Shown here one piece after another: positions 35,612 to 46,576 of a DNA stretch of 48,697 nucleotides. Numbering within the stretch: position 1 is the stretch's first letter; every line of letters begins with the position of its first letter. The notes beneath the pieces were generated by a model. That model was not told the origin of the DNA. It made no database searches and saw only the letters and a list, made by a program, of their open reading frames with translations. The DNA is from Emmonsiellopsis sp. PD_33 (taxonomy: Eukaryota; Ascomycota; Eurotiomycetes; Onygenales; Ajellomycetaceae). The stretch spans positions 1 through 48,697 of the forward strand of contig JANTQF010000261.1 of assembly GCA_032988165.1 (NCBI GenBank), written 5' to 3'. A program made the translations under genes and the position numbers.

Positions 35612-36089
35612 GCGGAAAATTCCAAGGTTGCCACTTGCCCTGTCACGTGGGTATTCCTTACCCGATCAAGTAAGGCCGGTTGCTGGATCACGGACCCTCC
35701 CAAACCCTAACGGCTAACCCTAAAAACCCTGTCTCTGCGTTCCTGAATAGAACGGCTGCCCTAAATTCGCTCGATTCCGCTGCAAGGTTTTGGAACAAGA
35801 AAGGTTTTGACGCAAGCAGGCTTCGTGTTCGAGCGGTGGCCATTGTTTGATGTCTGTGGTTTAGAAGGAGGCGAAAAGTAACCCCCCCATTATCTTTCTC
35901 GTGTCTCTATCCCCGCGAGATCCATCCGAGGAACCGAAGTGTGTCACAAACGCCACCGTCAACAATTGTTCGAATTAAATCATCATTCAAATGCCCACGA
36001 ACTGGAATCCCAACACCGAATTAGCCATACTCGAAAGCGCCGTTTACTGCGCCCGGGAAGCTGGACCATTAGAATCACCATCGTGCCAT

Positions 36090-36326
36090 TCAAGCTGAAG
36101 AAAATGGGGGCACACGACGGAATCCAGAGATACATATCCTCTGCCGTAAAGATCCCGCCGCGGTGCCTAGTATCATGAGGATGAGACCGGTGATTTGCAG
36201 TGGGACGTGAATCAAGCGACAATCCTCATTTTTAACGGGTTGTGAGATCTCGTCCAGCCGGAAGATGACAGGGAAGACTGTGATAATTATCCAGCCATGC
36301 ATGGGTTCTCTTTCGTTCAAGATCAA
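36090..36326 (-). pseudogene. Possible relic of a cytochrome b561-like membrane protein gene
   Basis: On the - strand, about 60 residues read MHGWIIITVFPVIFRL, a polar loop, then LIHVPLQITGLILMILGTAAG. The spacing of a His at the start of one hydrophobic helix and a His followed by xxLQ at the start of the next resembles helices 1 and 2 of fungal b561-type domains. The similarity stops at about 36145; the sequence beyond is out of frame or unrelated, and no N-terminal exon is evident. It may be a broken gene, or chance. I have no stronger evidence than this pattern. Confidence 0.3.
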
Positions 36327-37450
36327 TGATGCGTGCGAATACGCTTGTTATATTTCTTGTTTCGTCGGACGGGGTGAAATCCCCCCCTGGGAGAGCATAG
36401 GTCGATTAACAGTGGAGGGTTTTTAGTAGCAAGCTCTCCGACTTGATGAAGCATCTAATTATCCTTCAGATCTTCATAAACCTTGCTGTACTCATTCTTC
36501 TTTCTAACCATTTCTCTGCTAGAATAGTCGTGCCGGAATTGGAATAGAAGTCAGTCAAGGCATTGTTCAGCTCTATAGACTATACATGAGCCATCAGCAG
36601 TTCTATGCAAAGGAATTGTTGGGTTGTCAGCCGTACTGTACAAGGACATCGGATATGATGGTTGAAGCCAGAAACAAGAATTCCGTTCGCGAAAGAGGAT
36701 CAATGCATTAGGTATGGAAGTACCTAAATGCTCATCTAGCTTAGGTTGTTATACCGGCGGGTTATGGTTCTCTTACCTTTTGAAATACACAGGTACCGCG
36801 GGTCCATGTGCGGTTGGCTATCTATCGAGGTAGTAGTCATAGGACACCCATGTTCAGTTCTAGCATGAAAAATGTGATGGGCATGAAGAGTGCTTCATCT
36901 GAGACGAGAAATGGTACAAGCAACCTATGTCAGAGGCCCCAGGGCGAATCAATTGATCTTCTGATATCTCAACAGCACCATCAACCTCGCTGTCCTCTTG
37001 CTGCAGCTTCTTGCTGCAGAGCCTCGCGACAAAGCTGAAGCCAGCTTGAATGCAAGGTGGCTGGAAGGTGGAATGTACGGAAACAAGCGAGGGGTTGCGG
37101 CGCCCGCTGGCATCGCCCGTGGAGATCCACCAAAACGGCTCCTGAGGATTGTCTGTTATCGAATGCTGGCGGCGAAGACACTTCAAACGCGAGCGATGTG
37201 TTTCTGTTGACAGCCAAGAGTAGCACGTGATCGATCAGATTGGGACTGCATCCATGTCCCGTCATCGGCTGTCAACCTTGATGAGGCTGCTTGCCATAAC
37301 TACGAGCTCACATCCAGGAATTCAAAAAAGCCAAAATATTGCAGTCAGGTCATATTGAGGCCATTTGGCTAACGGCTTTCAAGCCCCTCATTTTGTTTAC
37401 TACTATTATCCTCTAACTCAATCACTTCAGCAATTGCTTCAAGTTTTAAT

Positions 37451-38156
37451 ATGCCCAATAATTTCATCCGCTCATTCACCTCCATTCCGAAAACCCTCTT
37501 CCGTGTAAATTACGGGCTCATTGTTGGTCTCCGCGCGCACCCATGGCCCTTGAGGCCACAGGGCGCGTTTGACCTATTTACCCACTCTGGCAAGGTTGAG
37601 CCTAGAGCTCTCACGCCTGCGACATACATCTGTCAGGAGCATTCTTTTCTCTTTCTCTTTCTATATTTATATCTTTTGGGATGGGAACCACTAACGAATA
37701 GATCGAGTGAAAAAATTTAGGGCCTAACGGTGCGTCGCTCCGTCCGAATACAAAAAGACTACAGGAAGTTGTTCGAAGGATCAGAGGCGATTCACATTAT
37801 GTTTATCGTATTCCAGCAGGTTTGTTTCTAGATAATATCCTTTCATCAATTTCCTGTAAATGAGAAACTTTCTGACGAAGAGAGGCAATAAATAGGCACC
37901 CCTCTTCCTGATGATCTCATACTTGTCCATGAGTTCCGTGATCATTACTCTCTACAAGCTAGGAAGGAGATGACTGTGGAAGGTGAGCTAAATACTTCAT
38001 CCTATACCTCATTACTGCTGTTTGAAAGGGATATTAATAAAGCTGATGACTGCAGATTTGAACTTTACCATCACACAATTCCTAGAATCTGAAGCAACAT
38101 GCTTTGAGAAGAATGAGTGGCTGCGGAGGTATCCTGTGGCTACCGAAACTTTCTAG
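37451..38156 (+). CDS. Tse2-like protein (ADP-ribosyltransferase-toxin fold)
   Basis: Small protein of the Tse2 ADP-ribosyltransferase-type toxin domain family, known as a bacterial type VI effector in Pseudomonas and also found in filamentous fungi. Four exons, 37451-37631, 37721-37819, 37896-37982 and 38056-38156, close in one frame at 155 residues, so the gene looks intact. Seen: the N-terminal KTLFRVNYGL block, FDLFTHSGKVEPRALTPATY, an NGASLRPN motif early in exon 2, the PLPDDLILVHEFRDHYSLQA block in exon 3, and a helical C-terminus with EWLRRYP. There is no signal peptide or membrane segment. No neighbour resembles an immunity protein. The function in fungi is unknown to me; activity is inferred from the fold only. 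The first splice (donor GTCAGG) is the least certain. Confidence 0.82.
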
Positions 38157-38958
38157 GAACGAGTCGAGTTCCGCTGTAGTTAACTGGCAACCCCAGAACC
38201 CCCACAAGCCCTCAGAGCCTTGGATTACAACAATCAAGGCAAATATGAGCCATGCTCTTCGGCGTGATTGAGCTACGCTAGAATACGTATGAAAGTTGCT
38301 GGCACTTGCGAGTGTAATATAGTAGTACACATAGATATCCTCCCTCCAAAATGAAGCTGGTTATTTCCTAATTGCTCTCATATTAAGATGTCACATATTA
38401 CTTTTTCTAGGGAAACTACAAAATAATGGATAATTTTGACATCCGAGCTACCCCCGCTCCGTACCGCGATTAACTTGTCATAGAATCCTCAAGCGCAAGA
38501 ATTCGTTAATCCAGGTAGGAGATCGAGAGAGAAAAATCGCAAAAAAAGTGGAAAAAAGGAGGTGAGAAAGTAATAGCATTAAATTCAAGAAAATAATTGT
38601 TTCCTATTATTCTGTTCTACTGGGGCTGAGATTGAAGAAAATACTCCAATGGAATTGGAAAAGGGGTGGCCCTGCTGGAGGTCGAGGTCGATACACGTGA
38701 CCAGCCTCCTAAAGATCATGTGATTTATTGATGATGTCGATGCCCAGGATTAAACAAACAGATCCTACATACACAACGACTTCTTCGATTGCAAGAAGGA
38801 TAATAATCTCTCTGCTAATTATCTTCATAGTCCGACAGACTACATTCTATTCGGTTATCCCTATTACCAAGATACCAATTTGAACGCCAACTTCTCCTCC
38901 TTAAGCACTACGCAACAATCCCCGCTTCTCCCAAGTGCATACTCGACTACCACTCACC
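38157..38958. other. Intergenic region between Tse2-like gene and prefoldin
   Basis: About 800 bp, AT-rich. One ACACGTGA E-box (core 38694-38699) lies 260 bp before the prefoldin start. No gene is seen on either strand. Confidence 0.6.
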
Positions 38959-39541
38959 ATGTCTATCCCGAACGAAGCGCTCCAGAAGGTGAGTTACTTA
39001 TTAGTCCCCGCTACCTTTTTTGAAATTCTAACATGTTGCCCTTCTTTCTCCAAAACTATAGCTCGTTCAAGAAATCGAATCCCGCGCCATCGCCGCACAG
39101 CAACAAATCAACATCGTGAAGGCTCAAATCTCGACGAAACAACGAGAAATGCGCCTGCTGGAGCTCACATCAAGCGAAATTGGCCAGCTATCCAAAGACA
39201 CAAATGTATACGAAGGGGTTGGGAAAATGTACGATTTTTCCTTTTGTGTTATTCGATTCCCCTTTTTCAGAGATGTCCTCACATCCCAGCCTTCCTACAT
39301 ACCCCCGCTACTCTCGGTCGCCTAGAATCAAGAAAGAACGACGCACAAAATCTAACAATCTCGTCCTTTTAGGTTCATCGCGAGCCCTATAACGAACGTG
39401 AATACGCGATTATCCACCGAGACGGGGGAGCTGAAGACGGATATCTCCAATCTAGAGAAGAAACTACATTACTTGGAAACGACACATAAGAATAGCCGGG
39501 ACCATATTGAACAAATATTCAAGAGTGCGGGAAGAGCTTGA
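38959..39541 (+). CDS. PFD1: Prefoldin subunit 1 (beta-type)
   Basis: Beta-class subunit of the hexameric prefoldin (GimC) co-chaperone, which delivers unfolded actin and tubulin to the CCT chaperonin. Three exons, 38959-38988, 39062-39228 and 39373-39541, give 121 residues. Two coiled-coil helices are linked by the short beta hairpin with YEGVGKMFIASP, the GKMF being completed across intron 2 (144 nt). The first exon has only ten codons. Length and layout match Pfd1 of other fungi. It follows the Tse2-like gene on the same strand but has its own upstream gap. Confidence 0.93.
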
Positions 39542-42500
39542 TGCTACGGTCAGGAGATGGTATAATGTTTAAGAAAAATTTAAGGCTACATACGATGTGT
39601 TGTTTTGACTACGAAATCTAGACCCCGGTTGGTCGCTTGGCTTGGGCCCCTACGGGTCTACCCGCGTGTGCTGTGATGGTGCCCGGTTGACCAATGTGTC
39701 GGATGCGTGTCTCTGGCCTTCGCACTCTCTGGTATTGAGGACGGAATGACCACTGTTAGTTGCAGAGGCGGCGGGAGGCCTTCTTATTGAGCGGCTAGGC
39801 AGCTTTAGATCCCCATAGGTGTGTTCAATAAAATACTCCTGGGCACTCTATCGCCTATCAGGGGCGAGGGAAATGCCGGGCGGTTCAAAAATGAGAATGA
39901 TGGGAAGTTCTATATTTGTCTGATACGGAATGCATGCAATTTATCAAGCCCAGGAACCCTCCTTTTTATTCGTGAATATCTGCTCCCACCCATCCGATAT
40001 TGCAGGAATAGCCTTCCTTTCACCTATCTAAGGTCTATCTCTTTCCCAGCAATTTGATTTGCTCTCCCTCCATGATCCACACCTTTGCTGCGAATCCATA
40101 TCCGCCAGTCCTAACTATAAGATTATGCCCGATCCCCTCCAATCATGTAAACTGCGTCCCAGTCACATTTCCACGCACGCTGGCCTTGCTAACTGGCCGG
40201 ATAGCTCTTCCTCGAAGACACGAAACCTCCCTCTGCAATGCAACACGTAACACGGTACCAGACGGTGCGATGATGTGGTTGGATCGGATGTAAGAGGATT
40301 TCAACGGTAGAACGTTAGACAGAGGGCGGGACGGATGGGTGGATTGGATAGCTTGTCTGTCCAAGAGAGATGTCTATATCAGCCTTATATCGAAGGCTCT
40401 ATGCAGCAACCTTCTGTGCTTGGGAAGATAAACGTGCGACAAACTTGAACACTCGACCTTTCGCGCATAACCCCCACAACTCTAGCTCACACGTAACTGG
40501 AGGTGGTACGAGGGTTGATAATCACACCACAGTTCCATAATTTCCAAGGTTAAATATCCAATGGGATGATAATCTTGACGGCCGTCGATACTGAGGATTA
40601 ATTTTTTGACAACGCAGGAATGCAGTTACGCTGCTTGTGTCCTATAGGCATTTCTGATAATTTAGGGGAGAGGCAGGGTGGGGGGATCTGAGGAGGATAT
40701 AAGGTCAAATCCGTCGATATGATGGGAACAAATAGAGCAACCTTGGAACTGCTAAAGAGTCAGCGCGTAACAACAAAGGGAGGGGCTTGTGATGGATGAT
40801 CAATTGTTTGAGATTTCATGTCATGGTGTAGAATTTGCTAGCTATCTGAACAGGCGGCAAGATATTGGTTGTTAGAGCTTCCGACGAATAGGGGCCAAAA
40901 ACAGCGAATAAAATGGCAAGGAAATAAGGAACAAGCATTGACAAGTAAGGTACGGAGTATGATATATCTTGTGGATGTCTTCTGCGGGAAATAGGTAGAA
41001 ACAATTTATGGGATATAAAGTGGTATATATCAGATTCCGGCTGGGGGGATGGTCTGCACATCAGCCCAACAACATTGTAACCACCACAGCCATCGTCACT
41101 CCATGAGTCAACAACTTGTCAGAAATGGGAGCCCAACAAAGGGCAGATAGCAAGCAATCGTGTCCACGAGATATCAGGCCATGTCAGCCATCTTTGCAGC
41201 GTGCCATTACCATCATCCACAGCCTGCAAGATTGCCTGGCACGGAGAAGGCGGAAACGGAATTGGGCACGGAATCCGAGGCTATTTCGAGCCTGAGAGCG
41301 GATCGCCAATGATTCACCATCATAGCACGGATAACTGTCGTCGAATGGACTGGAACTGCGGGAGGGACAAGCCAAACTTAGGGACCCAGCACTGCTGTTC
41401 CAACCCGGTGCACCACCGATCAAACACCCAAGGTGTGAAAATGATGCTCAGCGATTTGGCCCCCAACGGCATCTGCATCGTGGCGGCAACCCCGACGGTA
41501 GCGCGCATTCTTTAAATAACCAAGTGTCTAGTATCAGGAGCCGGTTGGTGATGCTCTCCCTCAACCTTTATTTCTTGCAGGAAATAGTACTAATTGACCC
41601 CATCAGGATCCCAGCAAGGCACAAACTGTTGTCTTTGAACGGCGGCAGGCACAAGGAAGGCAACAACAGCAAGAGATGGATGCTCAGCAGTCCTAGGGTT
41701 TGGCTTCTTATTAATTCTCAGTATCAATACGAGCTCCTTTCTCCATCAGCAGGCAACACTGCAACCGCCGCTGCCATGGCCAGGGAGCCCTAGCCCGTCG
41801 TAGCCAATAACGCAGTTCCCGCCACTCTGGGTTTATGCACGCGGAGAGTTGGGCATTGGGCAACATCTTGCAGCGGGAAGATTGCTTTCTCATCGACGTG
41901 TGAAACCGCCTCGTGACCAATAGTAATCATCCATGGATATCAGGTTTGTGACTGCAATGGGGGCATTGGGGGCCAGGCTTGGAGCAGGCCAGCCTTTGAG
42001 GCTGAATCGCGGCCAACTAGGTCTCCTGGCATGTGGTCCCCATAATACGTGCTTCTTCTATTTGTTGCTCTTCCGGAGTTAAGGCAGCACCCGCTCTTCA
42101 GACCTGGATTCCCCTCTCCTGCTGCCACCACGTCTAGCGTTGGTCAAACTGGTGCCCCGTGGATCCGAATCCTCCTATGTCGGACTGAACAAATCAGCGC
42201 GAAAATCTACCTGGCGCAATAAGAATAGCCTTGGCCTCCCCTTATCACCAGCCCGTGGGAAAGCGCTAATAAGATCTCCCAGCACAATTTTGTCCCCCTC
42301 CCCATTCATCATCCTCTTTCCAACAACGCAAAACCAAAACTTCGGCCTCTCTTTGGGTTTCCGCAGCCCTCAACTTCGATTGGTAACTAAATACCCGACC
42401 GCTTGACAATCAGCAAGGCCAAAAATCGCCTTCGGCAGTTTTGTTTGATCGCTTGGGTTGAAACACTGACCCCGCCGCACAGCTAAGCGCTCGACTGTCC

Positions 42501-42894
42501 AGCATCGGTAGGGAGGGACAAGGTCCATATAAATAATTTAAATCTCGCTTGAACTATCAAAAGAGGTGCTAGAAAAATTCTCCTTACTCGGTACTTTTTA
42601 CCCTTCGAACTTTCTGGTCAACGCCCTTCTCCGTTGACTCCCCAATATTTACCCCACCTTCCAACTTGACGGCCCCAGCTACTATTTATACCCGTCATTC
42701 TTTCTGTATCCCATCCATTGCCTCTTCATCTACAAACCCCACAGCCACTTTCTACGCTTCAATATTTCTACTGGAATTACTGTTCGTAGTACGCTTAACT
42801 GAGTGATAACAGAAGTGGTCGCTAACCTATTCGCATTTTTTTCCAGATCCCCCAATTTCCTGAGCAGGCGGACCAAAAGAGAGTTCATATCAGG
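39542..42894. other. Long gene-free stretch upstream of the coiled-coil gene
   Basis: About 3.35 kb. Short open frames on both strands (for example 40054-40293, 40816-41061 and 41201-41515) look like chance: no family resemblance, no hydrophobic or repeat pattern worth naming, no linked exons. The rightmost 300 bp are pyrimidine-rich with TATTTATA at 42683-42690 and possibly a 5' UTR intron ending at the TTTTTTCCAG near 42845. A long UTR or a non-coding RNA cannot be excluded. Confidence 0.5.
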
Positions 42895-44329
42895 ATGGCT
42901 TTCCATTATGTCGTTTCTTCCTCGGACGATGACTCGTACATTGGAGAACGAAGGGTCCGACGGCATGCTCGCCCACGAGATAAAGTTGACATGCTAGAAG
43001 TACCCACGCGACGTGGGCGGGCTGCGTCAGTAGGTAGCCGGGGTAGGGATGGGAATATTATTATCGTTAATGACAACCGATCACCGAGCCGTGAACGATC
43101 ACATTCTCATGTCCGCACACGGCCGAAAGTACGAATAGTAGACGATGAAGAGGAGTTCGAGGAAATGGAGGAGCGCATGGAAAGGATGCGCCTTCACCAT
43201 CGACCACGCTCGCATTCTCCGCACCCCGACCTAGATCATCAACTTATTATGGAGGAAAGAATAAGACAGTTGGAAAGGCGGGACGATACCATGAAATTTG
43301 AAGAGCAAATCCGAGAGTTGAAAAGAGAACAGGAGAGGAGACAACTAGAGATCGAGCGGGAACGCGAACGGCTGCATCGCAGTGACCGGAATGACCGACC
43401 CGACCGGGGCGATCGGGCTGATCGGGCCGAACGGGTTTCCCGCCGTGAACTCGAGAGGGAAATGCAGCTGGAAAGGTTGAGAATTATGGAACACGACGAA
43501 GCCGAGAGAATAGCGATCGAGAACGCGATCGAAGACAAACTGAGGCAGGACGATAAGGAAAAGAAGTTACAGAAGGAACATGAGAAGAAAATTCGGGAGA
43601 AGATAGAGGCCGAAAAAGCTAAGCAGGAAGCTGAAGAGCAGGAACAAAAAGAACGAGACGAAAAACTAAAGAAGCAAGCGATTGACGAATACAATAAAAG
43701 GGAAATGGAGAAAAAATTGAAGGAAAAGAAGGAAAAGGAGAAAGCCGACAAGGAGTTCGAGGAGCGTGCTACAGCGACACTTGCCAAAGCTGGATATAAC
43801 CAAGACCAAATCAAGGCTATTCTCAAGGGAGAGAAAGACAAATCGACGGCGTTAGCTCGACCGGGGCCACAGGGAAAACCCACATTCATCAAGGTTTGTT
43901 GCTCCTAATCCTCCTTGCCATATCAAACACAGTCTGACAGCCTCCCTAGGTCCATGCCCGTCATATTAGCCCCGAAACACTGAGTGCTTACAAATTGCCT
44001 TGGGAATACGATGATGTGAGTAACCTACCCGCATCGGCTTAATATTGCCTACTAGTTCACTTCTTATTCCTGGGACATTAGCTGACATTCGACGTTCTAA
44101 AATTTAGCGAGATCAGAATTTCGTTGTCATTAAGCAATGGATCAGTGACGAGATGCAGGAGGAACTCTTTGAGCACACCCGCCAGCTAAGACAGGAACAT
44201 CAGCTTCTAATCGCCCCTGCTCCTCCCTCTCCCCGCCCGGCTTCCAGGCTTGGAGGTCGAGATGAAATGTACTTGGTTCGACCTGCGCGGAAGAAGTCCC
44301 CTCGGCGCGCCAGTGGCTGGTTGTGGTGA
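42895..44329 (+). CDS. Charged coiled-coil protein of unknown function
   Basis: Not recognised as a named protein. Three exons, 42895-43893, 43950-44015 and 44108-44329, give 428 residues. Residues 1-110 are disordered, with Ser/Arg-rich and acidic (DDEEEFEEMEERME) parts. Residues 115-300 form a long Arg/Glu/Lys-rich coiled coil, broken by a DR-type low-complexity run (SDRNDRPDRGDRADRAER). Then comes a compact part, ATLAKAGYNQDQIKAILKGE, and across introns 1 and 2 a block with LPWEYDDRDQNFVVIKQWI that looks globular and conserved, as in related eurotiomycete proteins I recall without a function. The tail is basic. No membrane segment or signal peptide. The intron frames and the C-terminal block make it a real gene. 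Confidence 0.88.
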
Positions 44330-46498
44330 ACCAACGTTCTATCTTTTTTGTTTTCGCATCTGCTGTTCCTGATTTTCATCTTTTTTTGCTCTTTCCGTTC
44401 TCTGTCCTGACATCCGGTAGCCCGACGTTGTGTATCCGCGCCCGCGGATATACGGTTTCCATTATTTATCCGACCTATTGGGCATACATTTTTTTTCTAT
44501 TTGTCGGAGCGGTTTTGAATTTAGACGAGTAGTTGGAGATGGGTAGGTTATGCGGTTTACATTTCTTGCTCAATTTTATTTCTTGCCTTTCTTTTTGTTA
44601 TGTATTTTTTTTTACGTGATTGCTTCGTTTGCGACTCTTTCCTAAGCACCCCAATCCGTTTTCTATTTCATGAGTAACGAATTCTTTACCGTGTTCTTGT
44701 CAATCTATGTTGTTTTTTGGCGACGATATGACTCTCCGCTATGAGTATTTATATTTTCCTTCATGGGATGCTTCTTCCCTCTATGGTTAAAATTGGTTAT
44801 TATTCTAGTAATCCCTAACCTTCCACCGTCTTCGAAGACGCCTCAAACACTGGCAAAATATTGTATAAAGACCCTTCTATAAGTATCTATCTCCTTGTCT
44901 GTTATTTCGCCTTTCTCTTTTCTATTTGCCAAAAGACAGAAAATCAGACAATCAATCCCCCCTGGCTGGAGTTCTGGAAGTACCTAAAACGGAACCGAGC
45001 CAGGCACACACCTCAGTACCACGGGTGGAATGCCACGCTAAATATAAGCTTCTTTTATGCTTATGCTTATCGATAATGATTAAAAAATGGACAGGTTCAT
45101 ATCTTTTACCTAAGTTCCTTCCGTTTCCCATCAGCATTTCCGCCCAATTCAGTTCTAAGAATTTCGAGATATCAGATGGAGCCAATCTGCCATACGTTAA
45201 TCCCAGCGTGTCTTGAGCACGTTTTAACAAATAATCGTCTCTGCTATTGGATATCTGAAGAGCTGCCTAGTGAGGGGGGCTCTCTATATCCCATTGCTAA
45301 TTGAAGTCTTTCAATCAGATGAAAATTGACATTGGACAACATCTCCCCCGAAGCACGGCCTGCAGAGGGTTCTTGATATCTTGGGCTTACTGTATGTACA
45401 ACAAACGGCTTCCCCTAGAACACCAGCACATAGACCCCCAGAAGTGTTAACTAAGAAGCAATTTGTTGCTAATCATACTTTATGGGTTTCAAGGCTTTTC
45501 CAAAAATCTGTCTCGGATTTTCTCCTCCGCCATCTACCCCGGGGTCAATGCGTTGAGGACAACGCTTGATTGTGTCGTCCTAAGTTATGGTTTAAAAGGT
45601 CTACTAGTGCTAATGGGCGCTGTATAGATTCTCTATAGAATAGATAGCAGCACAGGCCGAAGCGAAAAATGCTGTGCTTGCTTTTCTACAAACTTTCTAG
45701 TTCGGTTCGACTTCTCCGGGACGCCGGTCATGAACGGCTAGCTATGCCAGCTATCTTGTTTTAGCTACTTTCTTGGGGGGTCCAATTTGTAGATAGCACC
45801 GCTGTTCCTAGAAGTAAGTGTTTCTTTCCCCTGGAGTTGTGGTGCTCGGGAGGGGGCGGAATATCTTCCCTTGCTGCATGCAAGTGTTTTACGATTTCTA
45901 AATTAGGCATTAGATACTGGTTAACTCCCAAGACTGGGTTTTATTCCGACCCACGGGGGGCGGGAAAGGGGGGCCCTCCGGCCGGATGCTGCTATCCAGC
46001 CGCGCCAATGATCTCGCTGGAGGAATTCGGCGGGTTTCACGGCTACCATAATTTTCGAGGAAAAAGTATATCCCATTTCTTGAAAGAGTTAAAATATATG
46101 GTAATGTTTTCTAACCGTGGAACGTTGAATACATTAGTATTTCCCCTCTTTCTAATGCGCGGGGTTAGCACGAAGTTCACAGGCCCGTTCGCCACCTTAA
46201 ACCCAGCAAGCTTTTCACGCCATCGCATCAAGGAGCCTGGGGTTCCTATAGATAGCTGGTGTGGCACAGGTCGAGTAGTATGTATGAGCAATTAATTGTC
46301 CCTATTGAATCATTGCAAGAGACAATAATTTTTGAACCTTTCTCACTCCTAGTACCCATGCGATGATAACAGTGGGAGCAAAGAAATATCTCACACGGCC
46401 AGGGTCATGTAGACCGATTATTTGTGACATATTTGGAAAACGGGCCGGATATGCTAAATAGAATATTCTAAAACCTAGAGGTCGTTGTCCTTTATCTT

Positions 46499-46548
46499 CT
46501 ACTACTACTATTAGTAGTTATCGAAATTCCCGAATGAATTCGGGTCTT
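46499..46548. repeat. Two small inverted repeats
   Basis: CTACTACTACTATTAGTAG can fold into a short hairpin, and a few bases later CCCGAATGAATTCGGG forms a six-base-pair stem with a four-base loop. There is no U-run after them and no gene beside them. Confidence 0.5.
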
Positions 46549-46565
46549 CACAGTAAGCCTGAACT

Positions 46566-46576
46566 GGGGGGGGGGG
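46566..46576 (+). repeat. Run of eleven G
   Basis: A single 11-base G homopolymer in otherwise AT-rich sequence; also a place where assembly length errors are likely. Confidence 0.8.

Larger units (their letters stand above)
35135..37450. other. Divergent intergenic region, ceramidase / Tse2-like gene
   Basis: About 2.3 kb. It contains a CCAATCA box (35601-35607), a TCACGTGG E-box (35644-35649), two CCCTAA units (35705-35723), a possible gene relic (about 36090-36320, listed separately) and another CACGTGAT (37224-37229), 222 bp before the Tse2-like start. Confidence 0.55.

Noticed and set aside
35700..35731. CCCTAA units considered as an interstitial telomere
   Set aside because: Only two complete units with other bases between them; too few for a telomeric array.
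36860..37265. Two - strand frames just before the Tse2-like gene, considered as a possible immunity partner
   Set aside because: Composition is ordinary, no resemblance to Tsi2 or another inhibitor, and the frames overlap each other.
43239..43892. Long Ser/Phe-rich open frame on the - strand opposite the coiled-coil gene
   Set aside because: It is the mirror of the Glu/Lys/Arg codons of the real gene, which has splice and protein support.
45837..46295. 152-codon frame in the right end
   Set aside because: No family resemblance, biased by G-rich runs, no exon signals around it.
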